Translations under genes and position numbers: made by a program
Shown here: piece by piece, positions 39,546 through 49,964 of the stretch
Position numbering within the stretch: position 1 is the first letter of the stretch
How the letters are laid out: each line of letters begins with the position of its first letter
Assembly (NCBI GenBank): GCA_963785815.1
Contig: CAWAWN010000002.1
Span: 62,001-126,000 of the forward strand
DNA from: UBA4742 sp963785815
GTDB lineage: Bacteria > Actinomycetota > Acidimicrobiia > Acidimicrobiales > Acidimicrobilacustridaceae
Reading direction: 5' to 3'
Length of the DNA: 64,000 nucleotides
Notes under the pieces: model-generated
The model's database searches: none
Seen by the model: the letters and a program-made list of their open reading frames with translations, nothing else
Told to the model about the DNA's origin: nothing

Positions 39546-39564
39546 GGCCGGGCCCTGATCTACC

Positions 39565-41287
<1,723 letters not shown>

Positions 41288-41294
41288 GGGGTGG

Positions 41295-41300
41295 ACCCTA
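41295..41300 (-). promoter_or_regulatory. -10 hexamer for leaderless ABC-F gene
   Basis: TAGGGT on the minus strand ends 7 nt before the GTG at 41287. Confidence 0.5.
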
Positions 41301-41346
41301 GGCGTCGTCCGGCCCGGGTTCCCCGGCCATATCGAGCCGTGCCCGC

Positions 41347-41796
41347 TCAGACCTCGACCAGAACGGTCACCGGCCCGTCGTTGACCAGCTCGACGGCCAT
41401 CTCGGCCCCGAACCGGCCGGTGGCCACCGTCGCCCCCTCGGCCACCAGCGCGGCCACCAGCTCGTCCACCAGCGGCTCGGCCTGGTCGGGTGGTGCGGCG
41501 GCTGCCCACGACGGTCGGCGACCCCGGCTGGTGTCGCCGTAGAGGGTGAACTGGCTGACCACCAACACCTCCGCCGCGGACGCCGCGGCCTGGTCGGCCA
41601 GCGAGCGCTCCATCCGACCCTGGCCGTCGTCCAGGATGCGCAGCTGCCACAGCTTGGCCGCCAGCCGCCGGGCGGTCTGCGGGTCGTCGGCGTGGGTGAC
41701 CCCCACCAGCACGCACAGACCGGGGCCGATCCGACCCACGACCTGGCCGTAGACCACCACCTGGGCCCGGGTCACGCGCTGGACCAGGGCTCGCAT
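41347..41796 (-). CDS. dtd: D-aminoacyl-tRNA deacylase
   Basis: 149 residues. It frees tRNAs charged with D-amino acids or with glycine on tRNA-Ala. The two signature segments are complete: LVVSQFTLYGDTSRGRRPS and the cross-subunit ELVNDGPVTV preceded by GRFGAEM. Length and ends match the family. ATG at 41796 follows TAGAAC by 6 nt. It lies just upstream of the ABC-F gene on the same strand, with 59 bp between them. Confidence 0.95.
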   Translation of the reverse strand: MRALVQRVTRAQVVVYGQVVGRIGPGLCVLVGVTHADDPQTARRLAAKLWQLRILDDGQGRMERSLADQAAASAAEVLVVSQFTLYGDTSRGRRPSWAAAAPPDQAEPLVDELVAALVAEGATVATGRFGAEMAVELVNDGPVTVLVEV

Positions 41797-41802
41797 GGCG
41801 GA

Positions 41803-41808
41803 GTTCTA
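41803..41808 (-). promoter_or_regulatory. -10 hexamer for leaderless dtd
   Basis: TAGAAC on the minus strand ends 6 nt before the dtd ATG. Confidence 0.45.
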
Positions 41809-41846
41809 CCCGAAAATCCCCCCGCCCCACGGCTCCCGACCCCGAC

Positions 41847-41887
41847 CGGCGGCAATCAGATAGCTCTAGGGCAAGTGGTTGCCGCCG
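41847..41887. repeat. Short dispersed hairpin, GCGGCGGCA family, copy 2
   Basis: Arms CGGCGGCAA (41847-41855) and TTGCCGCCG (41879-41887) flank a 23-nt loop with GGGCAAGTGG, resembling copy 1 at 29976-30018. It sits in a divergent promoter region between dtd and the quinone oxidoreductase gene. Confidence 0.6.
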
Positions 41888-41913
41888 CTTCGCGGGCGTC
41901 CGAGCCCGGCATC

Positions 41914-41919
41914 TAGCCT
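41914..41919 (+). promoter_or_regulatory. -10 hexamer for near-leaderless quinone oxidoreductase gene
   Basis: TAGCCT ends 8 nt before the ATG at 41928. Confidence 0.55.
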
Positions 41920-41927
41920 CGGACACC

Positions 41928-42944
41928 ATGAGAGCCATCGTCTGTCGAGAGCTGGGACCGCCCTCGGGCCTCGTCGTCGAGGACCGCGACACCCCGGTGC
42001 CCGGACCCGGACAGCTGGTGGTCGACGTGGAGGCGGCCGGGGTGAACTACGTCGATGCGCTGTTCGTGTCGGGCGAGTACCAGATCAAGCCCCACCTCCC
42101 GTTCGTGCCCGGCAGCGAGATCGCCGGCACCGTGTCGGCGCTCGGTCCGGGCGCGGCCGAGGCGGCCGACGTGTCGGTGGGCGACGCCGTGCTCGTCTCC
42201 TGCGGGCTCGGGGGCTTCGCCGAGCAGGTGGCCGTGCCGGCCACCAACGTGGTGCGCCGACCGGCCAACCTCGACGCCGCCCGCGCCGCGGCCTTCACCC
42301 AGAGCTACGCCACCGCCCTGTTCGCGCTCCGGGACCGGGCCGACCTGCGACCGGACGAGACCGTGCTGGTGCTCGGCGCCGGCGGTGGGGTCGGCCTGGC
42401 TTGCATCGACGTGGCCCGGGCCCTGGGGGCGCGAGCCATCGCCGCCGCCTCCACCCAGGACAAGCGCGACGCGGCCGAGGCCATGGGCGCCGCCGCGGTG
42501 ATCGACACCGCCACCGAGTCGGTGAAGGATCGGGCGCGGGAGCTGGCCCGCCAGCTGGCGGCCGACGCCGGCGCCGGGCCGGTGCCGAGCGGCGTGGACG
42601 TGGCCGTCGACCCCGTGGGCGGCGACCTGGCCGAGCAGGCCCTGCGCGCCCTGGGCGAGAAGGGCCGGTTCCTGGTCATCGGCTTCGCCTCGGGCACCAT
42701 CCCGCGCCTGCCCCTCAACCAGGTGCTGCTGCGCAACCGAGCCGTGCTGGGCGTCGACTGGGGAGCCTGGGCCATGGCCCACGCCCCCGACCAGGCCGCT
42801 CGGTTGGACCAGCTGCTGTCCTGGGTGGCCGAGGATCGCCTGCACCCCCCGGCCCCCGCCACCTACGGCCTCGACCAGGCCGCCACCGCCCTGGAGGATC
42901 TGACCAGCCGTCGGGTGGTGGGCAAGGTGGTGCTGGTCCCCTGA
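41928..42944 (+). CDS. MDR-family NADPH:quinone oxidoreductase-like enzyme
   Basis: 338 residues of the zinc-free medium-chain dehydrogenase/reductase family. A GroES-like N-domain (AAGVNYVDALFVSGEYQIK) is followed by a Rossmann domain with VLVLGAGGGVGLACIDVARA. The absence of the zinc-binding Cys cluster, and the phrase GVNYVDALF, favour quinone or enone reduction with NADPH. No neighbour suggests a specific substrate. The ATG at 41928 is fixed by the hexamer and by the conserved first strand. Confidence 0.9.
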   Translation: MRAIVCRELGPPSGLVVEDRDTPVPGPGQLVVDVEAAGVNYVDALFVSGEYQIKPHLPFVPGSEIAGTVSALGPGAAEAADVSVGDAVLVSCGLGGFAEQVAVPATNVVRRPANLDAARAAAFTQSYATALFALRDRADLRPDETVLVLGAGGGVGLACIDVARALGARAIAAASTQDKRDAAEAMGAAAVIDTATESVKDRARELARQLAADAGAGPVPSGVDVAVDPVGGDLAEQALRALGEKGRFLVIGFASGTIPRLPLNQVLLRNRAVLGVDWGAWAMAHAPDQAARLDQLLSWVAEDRLHPPAPATYGLDQAATALEDLTSRRVVGKVVLVP

Positions 42945-42994
42945 CCTGGCGGTGACCCTGGTCACAGCTGCGTGAACAGCAGGGGGGTCTACTT

Positions 42995-43006
42995 GACCGA
43001 TCGGTC
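42995..43006 (+). promoter_or_regulatory. TetR-type palindromic operator upstream of the glycosyltransferase operon
   Basis: GACCGATCGGTC is a perfect 12-bp palindrome within a TTGACC/CTAGGG promoter-like stretch, about 25 nt before the ATG at 43031. Such sites are typical of TetR-family repressors. The regulator is unknown. Confidence 0.45.
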
Positions 43007-43030
43007 TAGGGCCAGGAGACTTACGCACTT

Positions 43031-44434
43031 ATGCAGCCCGCCGACCGCCCTGTTCCGACGAGCGCCGGGTCTGGCGGTCCGCGGGGCGAGGAGCCGCTGA
43101 GCATCGCCTATCTGACCTATCGGGGCAAGCCCCACGTGGGCGGCCAGGGCGTGTACACCCGCCACCTGACCAAGGCCCTGGTCGACCTGGGCCACCACGT
43201 CGAGGTGCTGAGCGGCCAGCCCTACCCGGTGCTCGACGAGCGGGTCCCGCTGCACGACCTCCCCAGCCTGGACATCTACAACGACTACTTCCCCATGCGC
43301 ATGCCGGGGGTGTGGGAGCTCAAGACCCTGGGCGACTGGGTCGAGGTGGGCGCCTTCATGGGCGGCACCTTCCCCGAGCCGCTGGCCTTCAGCGTCCGCG
43401 CCGCCCAGTACCTGCGCTCCCGGGTCAACCAGTTCGACCTGGTGCAGGACAACCAGTGCCTGGGCTACGGCCTGCTCGCCATGCAGCGGATGGGCCTGCC
43501 GGTGCTGGCCACCATCCACCACCCGATCACCGTCGACCGGCGCCTGGAGATGGAGCACTCCGAGACCACCCGCCAGCGCCTGTCCAAGGCTCGCTGGTAC
43601 GCCTTCACCAAGATGCAGACCCGCGTGGCGTCGCGCATGAGCCGGGTCATCACCGTGTCCAAGAACTCCTTCGAGGACATCCACACCGACCACCAGGTGC
43701 CCCGCGAGCGCATGCACGTGGTGCCGGTGGGCGTCGACCAGGACCTCTTCCGCCCCCTCGACGACGTGGCCCGCATCCCGGGCCGGCTCATCACCACGGC
43801 CTCGGCCGACGTGACCATGAAGGGCCTGAAGTACCTGCTGGAGGCCCTGGCCAAGCTGCGCACCGAGCGCGAGGTGTCGCTGGTCATCATCGGTCGCAAG
43901 AAGGAAGGCGGCGTGTCGGCCCGCACCATCGACGAGCTGGGCCTGGCCGACTGCGTCGAGTTCGTGACCGGCGTGCCCGAGGAGCGCATCATCGAGCTCT
44001 ACTCCGAGGCCGAGGTGGCCGTGGTGCCATCGCTCTACGAGGGGTTCTCGCTGCCGGCCATCGAGGCCATGAGCTGCGGCGTCCCCCTCGTGGCCACCAC
44101 CGGCGGCGCCCTGCCCGAGGTGGTGGGGGCCGACAACGAGACCGCGCTGCTGGTGCCGCCCGGCGACTCCGAGGCCCTGGCCGCCCGCATCGCCACCGCC
44201 CTCGACGATGCCGAGCTGCGAGCCCGCATCGGCGCCGCCGGGCGCCAGCGGGTCATCGACCGCTGGACCTGGCGCCACACCGCGGTGGGCACCGTCGAGC
44301 ACTACCGGGCCCTGCTGGCCGAGACCGCTCACATCCAGAGCCGCCGACCCGGCGGGGCGCTGGCCGCCCCGCGCTACCGGGCCGCGGCCCACATCGGTGC
44401 CGTCGCCGGTGGGCCAGACGGTCAGGCGGGCTGA
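43031..44434 (+). CDS. GT4-family glycosyltransferase
   Basis: 467 residues with the GT-B fold. The N-domain has GGQGVYTRHLTKALVDLGHH and the C-domain the nucleotide-sugar site EGFSLPAIEAMSCGVPLVAT with the two Glu residues of the EX7E motif, plus VPVGVDQDLFRP. The enzyme is of the retaining type. It leads an operon with a SAM methyltransferase and a toroid protein, so a glycolipid or isoprenoid glycoside may be its product. The leader has CAGGAG before the ATG at 43031, so this gene is not leaderless. The C-terminal 40 residues are disordered. Confidence 0.9.
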   Translation: MQPADRPVPTSAGSGGPRGEEPLSIAYLTYRGKPHVGGQGVYTRHLTKALVDLGHHVEVLSGQPYPVLDERVPLHDLPSLDIYNDYFPMRMPGVWELKTLGDWVEVGAFMGGTFPEPLAFSVRAAQYLRSRVNQFDLVQDNQCLGYGLLAMQRMGLPVLATIHHPITVDRRLEMEHSETTRQRLSKARWYAFTKMQTRVASRMSRVITVSKNSFEDIHTDHQVPRERMHVVPVGVDQDLFRPLDDVARIPGRLITTASADVTMKGLKYLLEALAKLRTEREVSLVIIGRKKEGGVSARTIDELGLADCVEFVTGVPEERIIELYSEAEVAVVPSLYEGFSLPAIEAMSCGVPLVATTGGALPEVVGADNETALLVPPGDSEALAARIATALDDAELRARIGAAGRQRVIDRWTWRHTAVGTVEHYRALLAETAHIQSRRPGGALAAPRYRAAAHIGAVAGGPDGQAG

Positions 44435-44435
44435 G

Positions 44436-45236
44436 GTGCTCACCGTCGACTACGACAAGCTGGCCATCCGTCCCGGCGACCTGCTGCTGGACCTGGGCTG
44501 CGGATTCGGGCGCCACGCCTTCGAGGGGCTGCGACGCGGCGCCCGGGTGGTGGCCTGCGACATGGCCACCACCGAGCTGGTCGAGACCCGCAGCCTGTTC
44601 GGCGCCATGGCCACCGCCGGGGAGATCCCCCCGGACAGCACCGGTGAGTGCGTCAACGGCGACGCCACCCGACTCCCCTTCGCCGACGACACCTTCGACC
44701 GCATCATCGCCAGCGAGGTGATGGAGCACATCCCCGACGACATGGGCGCCCTGGACGAGCTGACCCGCGTGCTCAAGCCCGGCGGCATGATCGCGGTGAC
44801 CATCCCGGCCTGGTTGCCCGAGAAGGTGTGCTGGGCCCTCAGCGACGAGTACCACGCCCCCAAGGCGGTCGGCGGCCACGTGCGGATCTACACCGAGAAC
44901 GAGCTGCGCACCAAGATGCGCGGCGCCGGCCTCGACGACGGCGCCGCCCACCACGCCCATGCCCTGCACTCGCCCTACTGGTGGCTCAAGTGCGCGGTGG
45001 GCACCACCAACGACGACTTCCCGCTGGTCCGCTGGTACCACCGCCTGCTGGTGTGGGACATCGAGCGGGGCCCCAAGGTGACCCGGGTGAGCGAGCAGCT
45101 GCTCAACCCGGTGCTGGGCAAGAGCCTGGTGATCTACGCCACCAAGCCCATCAGTCGGACGAGCGCCGCCGCGCTCGAGGCCCGTGCCGCCACCACCCCA
45201 CGACCGGATCGGGAGACCGCTGATGTCCTTGCCTGA
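44436..45236 (+). CDS. Class I SAM-dependent methyltransferase
   Basis: 266 residues. Motif I is LLLDLGCGFGRHAFEGL, and post-motif segments CVNGDATRLPFADDTFDRII and EHIPDDMGALDELTRVLKPG are typical of the Methyltransf_11 group. The GTG at 44436 follows the previous stop by 1 nt and is preferred; a GTG at 44409 inside the previous gene is possible. The stop overlaps the start of the next gene. Substrate unknown; the neighbours suggest the product of the glycosyltransferase. Confidence 0.88.
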   Translation: MLTVDYDKLAIRPGDLLLDLGCGFGRHAFEGLRRGARVVACDMATTELVETRSLFGAMATAGEIPPDSTGECVNGDATRLPFADDTFDRIIASEVMEHIPDDMGALDELTRVLKPGGMIAVTIPAWLPEKVCWALSDEYHAPKAVGGHVRIYTENELRTKMRGAGLDDGAAHHAHALHSPYWWLKCAVGTTNDDFPLVRWYHRLLVWDIERGPKVTRVSEQLLNPVLGKSLVIYATKPISRTSAAALEARAATTPRPDRETADVLA

Positions 45237-46320
45237 GGTTCCCGGCATCCTCACCGCCGCCCAGGTGGGCGAGACGGTCGACGCCATCGCGTCGTGGCAG
45301 CTCCCCAACGGCATGATCCCGTGGTTCCCGGGCGGCCACGCCGACCCCTGGAACCACGTCGAGGCGGCCATGGCCCTGGCCATCGGCGGGCGCCGGGCCG
45401 AGGCCGAGCGGGCCTACGGGTGGCTGGTCGACACCCAGCGCGTCGACGGCTCGTGGCACCAGTACTACCTGGCCGATTCGATCGAGCAGGACAAGCTCGA
45501 CGCGAACGTCATCGCCTACCTGGCCACCGGCGTGTGGCACCACCACCTGCTCTTCGACGACGACGCCTTCCTGGCCGCCCTGTGGCCGACCGTCGAACGG
45601 GCCATCGACTTCGTGCTCGACCTGCAGACGCCCCGGGGCGAGATCCTCTGGGCCCGCCACGGCGACGGCACCCCGTGGTCGTTCGCCCTGCTCACGGGCA
45701 GCTCCAGCATCTGCCACAGCCTGCGCTGCGCCATCGCCCTGGCCGAGCACCTGGGCCACGAACGGCCGGACTGGGAGCTCAGCGCCGCCCGCCTGGCCCA
45801 CGTCATCAGCCTGCACGTGGCCGACGAGCTGCCCGACGCCTTCGCCCCCAAGCACCGCTGGGCCATGGACTGGTACTACCCGGTGATGACCGGTGTGGTC
45901 CGAGGCGAGGCCGGGCTGGCCCGGCTGGAGTCGCGCCGCGACACCTTCCTGGTCGACGGCATGGGCGTGCGCTGCGTGAGCGATCGGCCTTGGATCACCG
46001 CGGCGGAGACCTGCGAGTGCCTGCTGGCCTACCTGTCGCTCGGCGAGCGCGACCTGGCCCTCGACCTGTTCGCCTCGGCCCAGCAGCTGCGGGGCCCCGA
46101 CGGCCACTACTTCACCGGCGTGGTGTTCCCCGAGATGGTGCACTTCCCCGGCGACGAGCTGACCACCTACACGTCGGCGTCCATCGTGCTGGCCGCCGAT
46201 GCCCTGGAGGGGACCGGCGCCGCCTCCCAGCTGTTCGTCGACCACGACCTGCTGCCGGCACTGATCGACGCCGACTCGAGCGAGGCCGGCGACCTGGCCG
46301 CCGAGCAGGGCCGCGATTGA
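45223..46320 (+). CDS. Alpha/alpha-toroid protein (prenyltransferase / six-hairpin glycosidase-like)
   Basis: 365 residues with repeated helical hairpins and aromatic turn motifs (WQLPNGMIPWFPGGHADPWN, QRVDGSWHQYYLADS). The fold appears in prenyltransferases, squalene cyclases and six-hairpin glycosidases. Acidic residues in DGMGVRCVSDRPWITAAETC may be catalytic but I cannot assign the reaction. The ATG at 45223 lies 14 nt before the stop of the methyltransferase, so the genes are coupled. The operon glycosyltransferase-methyltransferase-toroid recurs in actinobacteria without a named function that I know. Confidence 0.7.
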   Translation: MSLPEVPGILTAAQVGETVDAIASWQLPNGMIPWFPGGHADPWNHVEAAMALAIGGRRAEAERAYGWLVDTQRVDGSWHQYYLADSIEQDKLDANVIAYLATGVWHHHLLFDDDAFLAALWPTVERAIDFVLDLQTPRGEILWARHGDGTPWSFALLTGSSSICHSLRCAIALAEHLGHERPDWELSAARLAHVISLHVADELPDAFAPKHRWAMDWYYPVMTGVVRGEAGLARLESRRDTFLVDGMGVRCVSDRPWITAAETCECLLAYLSLGERDLALDLFASAQQLRGPDGHYFTGVVFPEMVHFPGDELTTYTSASIVLAADALEGTGAASQLFVDHDLLPALIDADSSEAGDLAAEQGRD

Positions 46321-46456
46321 CCGCAGGCCCGGGTCGGCCCATGGCGTGGCTGGCGGCCGTCTGACTTCGAAGGTCCCCGATCCGGCGTGCGGGCCGCCCT
46401 AGCGTTTGTGGTGAACAGCTCCTGGGGGAGCCGTCATCACGCGAGAGGGGAACGCG

Positions 46457-47194
46457 ATGGATCGCAGCAAATCGACCATCTTCCTGGCCGAGACCGTCGG
46501 CACGTTCGTGCTGGTGCTCGGCGGGTGTGGGACGGCTGTGCTCGCCGGCAAGGTCGTGGGCGGCACCCTGGGCATCGCCATGGCCTTCGGCCTCACCCTG
46601 CTGTGCATGGCCTATGCCATCGGTGGCATCTCCGGGTGCCACATCAACCCGGCGGTGACCATCGGGCTGCTGGTGAGCGGTGACTGCGCCCCGGGCGACG
46701 CCCTCTACTACATCGTCGGCCAGATCCTGGGCGGCATCATCGCCGGCGGGGTGCTCTACGCCATCGCCCTGACCCAGGCCGGCGCCACCCGGGCCAAGAT
46801 CGTGGCGGGGGGCTTCGCCTCCAACGGCTACGGCGCCCACTCGCCCGGTGGGTACAAGCTGGGTGGCGCCATCATCGTCGAGGTCGTGCTGACCGCCATG
46901 TTCCTGTTCATCATCGCCAGCACCTTCCACCGCAGCTTCCCCAAGGGCTTCGGCGGGCTGGCGGTCGGGCTGAGCCTCACGCTCATCCACCTCATCTCCA
47001 TCCCGGTGGACAACACCTCGGTGAACCCGGCCCGCAGCCTGGGCGTGGCCGTGTACGAAGGCGGCTGGGCCCTCAACCAGCTGTGGGTGTTCATCGTCTT
47101 CCCGCTCATCGGTGGGGCGCTGGGTGCGCTGCTGTGGCGCCTCATCGGTTCGGGCGAGAAGGTGACCGACGAGCCCATGCCCGACATGGCCTGA
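46457..47194 (+). CDS. aqpZ: Aquaporin Z-like major intrinsic protein
   Basis: 245 residues, six membrane helices. The two NPA boxes are HINPAVT and SVNPARS, and the aromatic/Arg selectivity filter follows the water-channel pattern. It should move water rather than glycerol. A TAGCGT near 46400 and GAGAGGGGAAC before the ATG give a promoter and a leader of about 45 nt. The 136-bp gap before it holds nothing else that I can identify. Confidence 0.93.
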   Translation: MDRSKSTIFLAETVGTFVLVLGGCGTAVLAGKVVGGTLGIAMAFGLTLLCMAYAIGGISGCHINPAVTIGLLVSGDCAPGDALYYIVGQILGGIIAGGVLYAIALTQAGATRAKIVAGGFASNGYGAHSPGGYKLGGAIIVEVVLTAMFLFIIASTFHRSFPKGFGGLAVGLSLTLIHLISIPVDNTSVNPARSLGVAVYEGGWALNQLWVFIVFPLIGGALGALLWRLIGSGEKVTDEPMPDMA

Positions 47195-47242
47195 GATTCC
47201 CGGGCGTCGCGCTGGTCGCCGAGCCGGCCAGCGCGACCGCGC

Positions 47243-47875
47243 TCAGATACCGGGAGCGACCCGACGCAGGACCCGCAGCGACCCGACGGCGCGGACCTCG
47301 GTGAAGGCGCCGCTGTCGAGGGCCCGCGTGTAGATCTCGAAGGGCGGGCGACCACCGTCGGCCGGGTCCGGGAACACGTCGTGGATGACCAGCAGGCCGT
47401 GCTCCTCGACGTGGGGCGTCCACATCTCGTAGTCGCGGTGGGCGGGGTCATGGCCGTGGCCACCGTCGATGAACAGCAACGACAGCGGGATCGTCCAGTG
47501 CCGGGCCACCGTGGGCGAGTCCCCTACCAGTGCCACCACCGAGGCCTCCAGCCCGGCCTCGTGCACGGTGCGGCGGAACGACGGCAGCGTGTCGATCCGC
47601 CCGACGGCCTCGTCCACCAGGTCGGGCTCGTGCCACTCCCAGCCGGGTTGGTTCTCCTCGCTGCCCCGGTGGTGGTCGAGGGCGAACAGGATGGTGCCCC
47701 GCACGGTGGCGCCGGCGCCCAGGTACACGGCCGACTTGCCGCAGTAGCTGCCGATCTCGAGCAGGGGCGAGCCGCCCGCCGGCACGGAGGCCGCCGCTTC
47801 GTAGAGGGCCAGGCCCTCGTCGGGAGGCATGAATCCCCGCGCCGCCTCGGCATGGGCCCGCAGGTCAGGATCCAC
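47243..47875 (-). CDS. Class I SAM methyltransferase (MTase_24 type)
   Basis: 210 residues. The SAM site is LLEIGSYCGKSAVYLGAG and the acid pair is in LLFIDGGHGHDPAH. The C-terminus (FEIYTRALDSGAFTEVRAVG) is typical of small hydroxylate or sugar methyltransferases of the MTase_24 family. The GTG at 47875 is 2 nt after the stop of the GtrA gene, so both are one unit. Substrate unknown. Confidence 0.85.
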   Translation of the reverse strand: MDPDLRAHAEAARGFMPPDEGLALYEAAASVPAGGSPLLEIGSYCGKSAVYLGAGATVRGTILFALDHHRGSEENQPGWEWHEPDLVDEAVGRIDTLPSFRRTVHEAGLEASVVALVGDSPTVARHWTIPLSLLFIDGGHGHDPAHRDYEMWTPHVEEHGLLVIHDVFPDPADGGRPPFEIYTRALDSGAFTEVRAVGSLRVLRRVAPGI

Positions 47876-47877
47876 CG

Positions 47878-48450
47878 TCAGTCCTGCGGGTGGGTCCGGC
47901 GCTCGGCCTGCGCCGCCTCGGCCGCCGCCACCGCGTCATGGCCCTCGATGGCCTCGGCGAAGTCGACGCCCACGAGCTCCTCGGCCAGCTCCGGGTTGGT
48001 GGCGAACAGGTGCTCGAAGAGGAAGAACCGCAGGATCCACAGGATGAAGAACGAGCCGGCGTTGACCAGGTTGGGCAGCAGCTTCTGCGCCAGGGTCAGC
48101 TGCGACGCCGGGGTGTTCACCGTCCCGGTCAGGTGCGACACCAGCGCCACCATCGCGGTGGAGAAGACCAGGCCGATGCTGATGAAGATCCAGAAGGGCA
48201 GCACCTCGGTCTTGAAGTGGCTCTTGCCGCTGCGACCCCACACCCAGGCCCGGCTCAGGTAGTAGGCGGGCACGGCGCTGATGCACACCGACACGGCGTT
48301 GGCCAGCGCCTGGTTCCAGTGCAGCACGGCATGGAACAGCAGCAGCAGGCCCTGCCCGATGACCACGTTGATCACCGAGACGCCCACGTACTTGATGCCC
48401 TTCTCCTTGACGGAGGCGACGACGCCGTCGACGAACGAGGGGGAGGGCAT
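47878..48450 (-). CDS. GtrA-family membrane protein
   Basis: 190 residues, four membrane segments (GVSVINVVIGQGLLLLFH, ALANAVSVCISAVPAYYLS, FWIFISIGLVFSTAMVALV, LPNLVNAGSFFILWILRFF). GtrA proteins are thought to flip or transfer polyprenyl-linked sugars for cell-surface polysaccharides. The ATG at 48450 is chosen because TAGCGT lies 8 nt upstream. A C-terminal cytoplasmic acidic tail is unusual. It is co-transcribed with the methyltransferase that follows. Confidence 0.88.
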   Translation of the reverse strand: MPSPSFVDGVVASVKEKGIKYVGVSVINVVIGQGLLLLFHAVLHWNQALANAVSVCISAVPAYYLSRAWVWGRSGKSHFKTEVLPFWIFISIGLVFSTAMVALVSHLTGTVNTPASQLTLAQKLLPNLVNAGSFFILWILRFFLFEHLFATNPELAEELVGVDFAEAIEGHDAVAAAEAAQAERRTHPQD

Positions 48451-48458
48451 GGAGGCCC

Positions 48459-48464
48459 ACGCTA
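48459..48464 (-). promoter_or_regulatory. -10 hexamer for leaderless GtrA gene
   Basis: TAGCGT on the minus strand ends 8 nt before the ATG at 48450. Confidence 0.5.
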
Positions 48465-48489
48465 CTGCCACGGCGCGGGCTCTCGACAG

Positions 48490-49131
48490 TCAGCCGGGCC
48501 GGGCCGGTTCGGCGAAGCAGGCGGCCACGAAGGCGTCGAAGCGCGCCGGGTCGGGCAGCACCCGCAGGTGGCCCTCGTCGTCCCGCCCGACCTCCAGCGC
48601 GGGGCAGAAGAAGCCGCCGTCGCCGGTGAAGTAGTGCGGCGAACCGATCACCCCTCGTCGTTCGCCCTCGGCCCGGTCGGCGAGCACCACGTCCGGGTCG
48701 TCGGGGTCGAAGTCCAGCCCGTGGCGGGCCGCCACCCCGGACAGGACGGCCACATCGGCGATGTCGATGCCCTGTTCGAAGAGCAGGTCGCGCACCTCCA
48801 GGCTGACCGCCTCGCCCACGTCCAACCCCCGCTCGTAGGCCGCTGCGCTCAGGGCCAGGGCCGGCAGCGAGGTGGCGGGGAAGTGCTCGACCTGGAAGCC
48901 CCCGAAGAGCTCGGGCGCCACCTGGTGGCGCAGCTCGACCACCTCCTCGGCGATGAAGTCCGGGTCCAGCGGCGCGCCGTTGACCAGCTCCAGGGGCCAG
49001 CTGCGCACCCACAGGGCCACGTCCGACCGGCCGGCCTCGGCCCGACGCTCGACCAGGCGGCGCAGGCCGACGTGGGTGAAGGGGCAGGCCACGTCGGCGA
49101 ACACCTCGATGACGGCGGGCACGGTGGCCAT
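48490..49131 (-). CDS. DsbA-family thioredoxin-fold oxidoreductase
   Basis: 213 residues. A DsbA/FrnE-like fold with the active-site segment VFADVACPFTHVGLRRL, that is a Cys-Pro-Phe-Thr site with one Cys only, and the cis-Pro segment GVIGSPHYFTGDG. There is no signal peptide, so it is cytosolic. A glutathione-like or thiol-transfer role is possible. The ATG overlaps the stop of the dsrE gene, making it the last gene of the sqr operon. Confidence 0.83.
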   Translation of the reverse strand: MATVPAVIEVFADVACPFTHVGLRRLVERRAEAGRSDVALWVRSWPLELVNGAPLDPDFIAEEVVELRHQVAPELFGGFQVEHFPATSLPALALSAAAYERGLDVGEAVSLEVRDLLFEQGIDIADVAVLSGVAARHGLDFDPDDPDVVLADRAEGERRGVIGSPHYFTGDGGFFCPALEVGRDDEGHLRVLPDPARFDAFVAACFAEPARPG

Positions 49132-49598
49132 CAGGTGAAGATGATCTCGCCGCCGGCGGCCTTGTCGTAGAACTCGCCCACCGTGATGATGTCCTGCACC
49201 TGGGGGACGAAGTCGTTCTTCTCGAACCCGAACAGGTCCACCGAGGCCTTGCAGGCGTACATCCCGGCACCGGTGTCAGCGATCATCTCGATGAACTCGT
49301 GGACCGGCGGGATGTCGAGGTGGTCCATCTTCTTCTCCATCATGTGGGTGGCGATGCCCGACATGCCGGGGAGCCCGCCCAGGATGGTGGCCATGTGCAT
49401 GCCCGGGTTGCCCACGGTTGCCACCTTGATGTGGTCGACCCGCTTGGCGTTGATGGCATCGAGGCCGAAGAACGTGAAGAAGAGGTTGGCGTCGATCCCT
49501 TCGGCGCGCGCCCCGTTGGCCATGATGAGGCCCGGGTAGACCCCGTCCAGGGAGCCCTTGGAGATGATGATGGAGACCTTCTCGATGTGATCGCCCAT
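49131..49598 (-). CDS. DsrE/DsrF-like sulfur-carrier family protein
   Basis: 155 residues of the DsrE2-type fold (VSIIISKGSLDGVYPGLIMA and MYACKASVDLFGFEKNDF, with the conserved Cys in ACKAS). DsrE relatives carry persulfide sulfur between partners. It lies between tusE/dsrC and the DsbA-like gene. Ribosome site GAGGAG precedes the ATG. Cofactor or partner inferred from the neighbourhood. Confidence 0.85.
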   Translation of the reverse strand: MGDHIEKVSIIISKGSLDGVYPGLIMANGARAEGIDANLFFTFFGLDAINAKRVDHIKVATVGNPGMHMATILGGLPGMSGIATHMMEKKMDHLDIPPVHEFIEMIADTGAGMYACKASVDLFGFEKNDFVPQVQDIITVGEFYDKAAGGEIIFT

Positions 49599-49646
49599 GG
49601 TGGGCTCCTCTCGTGGAAGCGGGATGGGTGGGCCGGCCGCCGCGGG

Positions 49647-49964
49647 TCAGATGCAGCCGCGGGGCTTGGGGATGCCGGCGATCTTGGCCGCCACCTTGGC
49701 CGGGCCCTTGGGGAACAGCTGGTAGAGCTCCTTGATGGGTACGCCGGACGTCTTGCCCAGCACCCGCACCGTGGGCCCGGTCCCGTTGGCCTCGTACGCC
49801 TGGCGCATGAAGTCGATCACCTGCCAGTGGCGGTCGGTGAGCACGTCGATCCCCTCGGCCGCGGCCAGGGTGGGGGCCATCTCCGGCCTCCACTGCTCGG
49901 GGTCCACGAAGAAGCCCTCGTCGTTGAGCTCGACGGCGACGCCCTCGATGGTGGCGGTGGTCAT
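49647..49964 (-). CDS. tusE: DsrC/TusE-family sulfur-relay protein
   Basis: 105 residues of the DsrC/TusE family (DRHWQVIDFMRQAYEANGTG and the C-terminal IPKPRGCI). The penultimate Cys of the swinging arm is present; the second Cys found about ten residues earlier in true DsrC is absent, so it is closer to TusE-type carriers. It likely accepts sulfane sulfur. The ATG overlaps the stop of sqr by 4 nt. Confidence 0.87.
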   Translation of the reverse strand: MTTATIEGVAVELNDEGFFVDPEQWRPEMAPTLAAAEGIDVLTDRHWQVIDFMRQAYEANGTGPTVRVLGKTSGVPIKELYQLFPKGPAKVAAKIAGIPKPRGCI

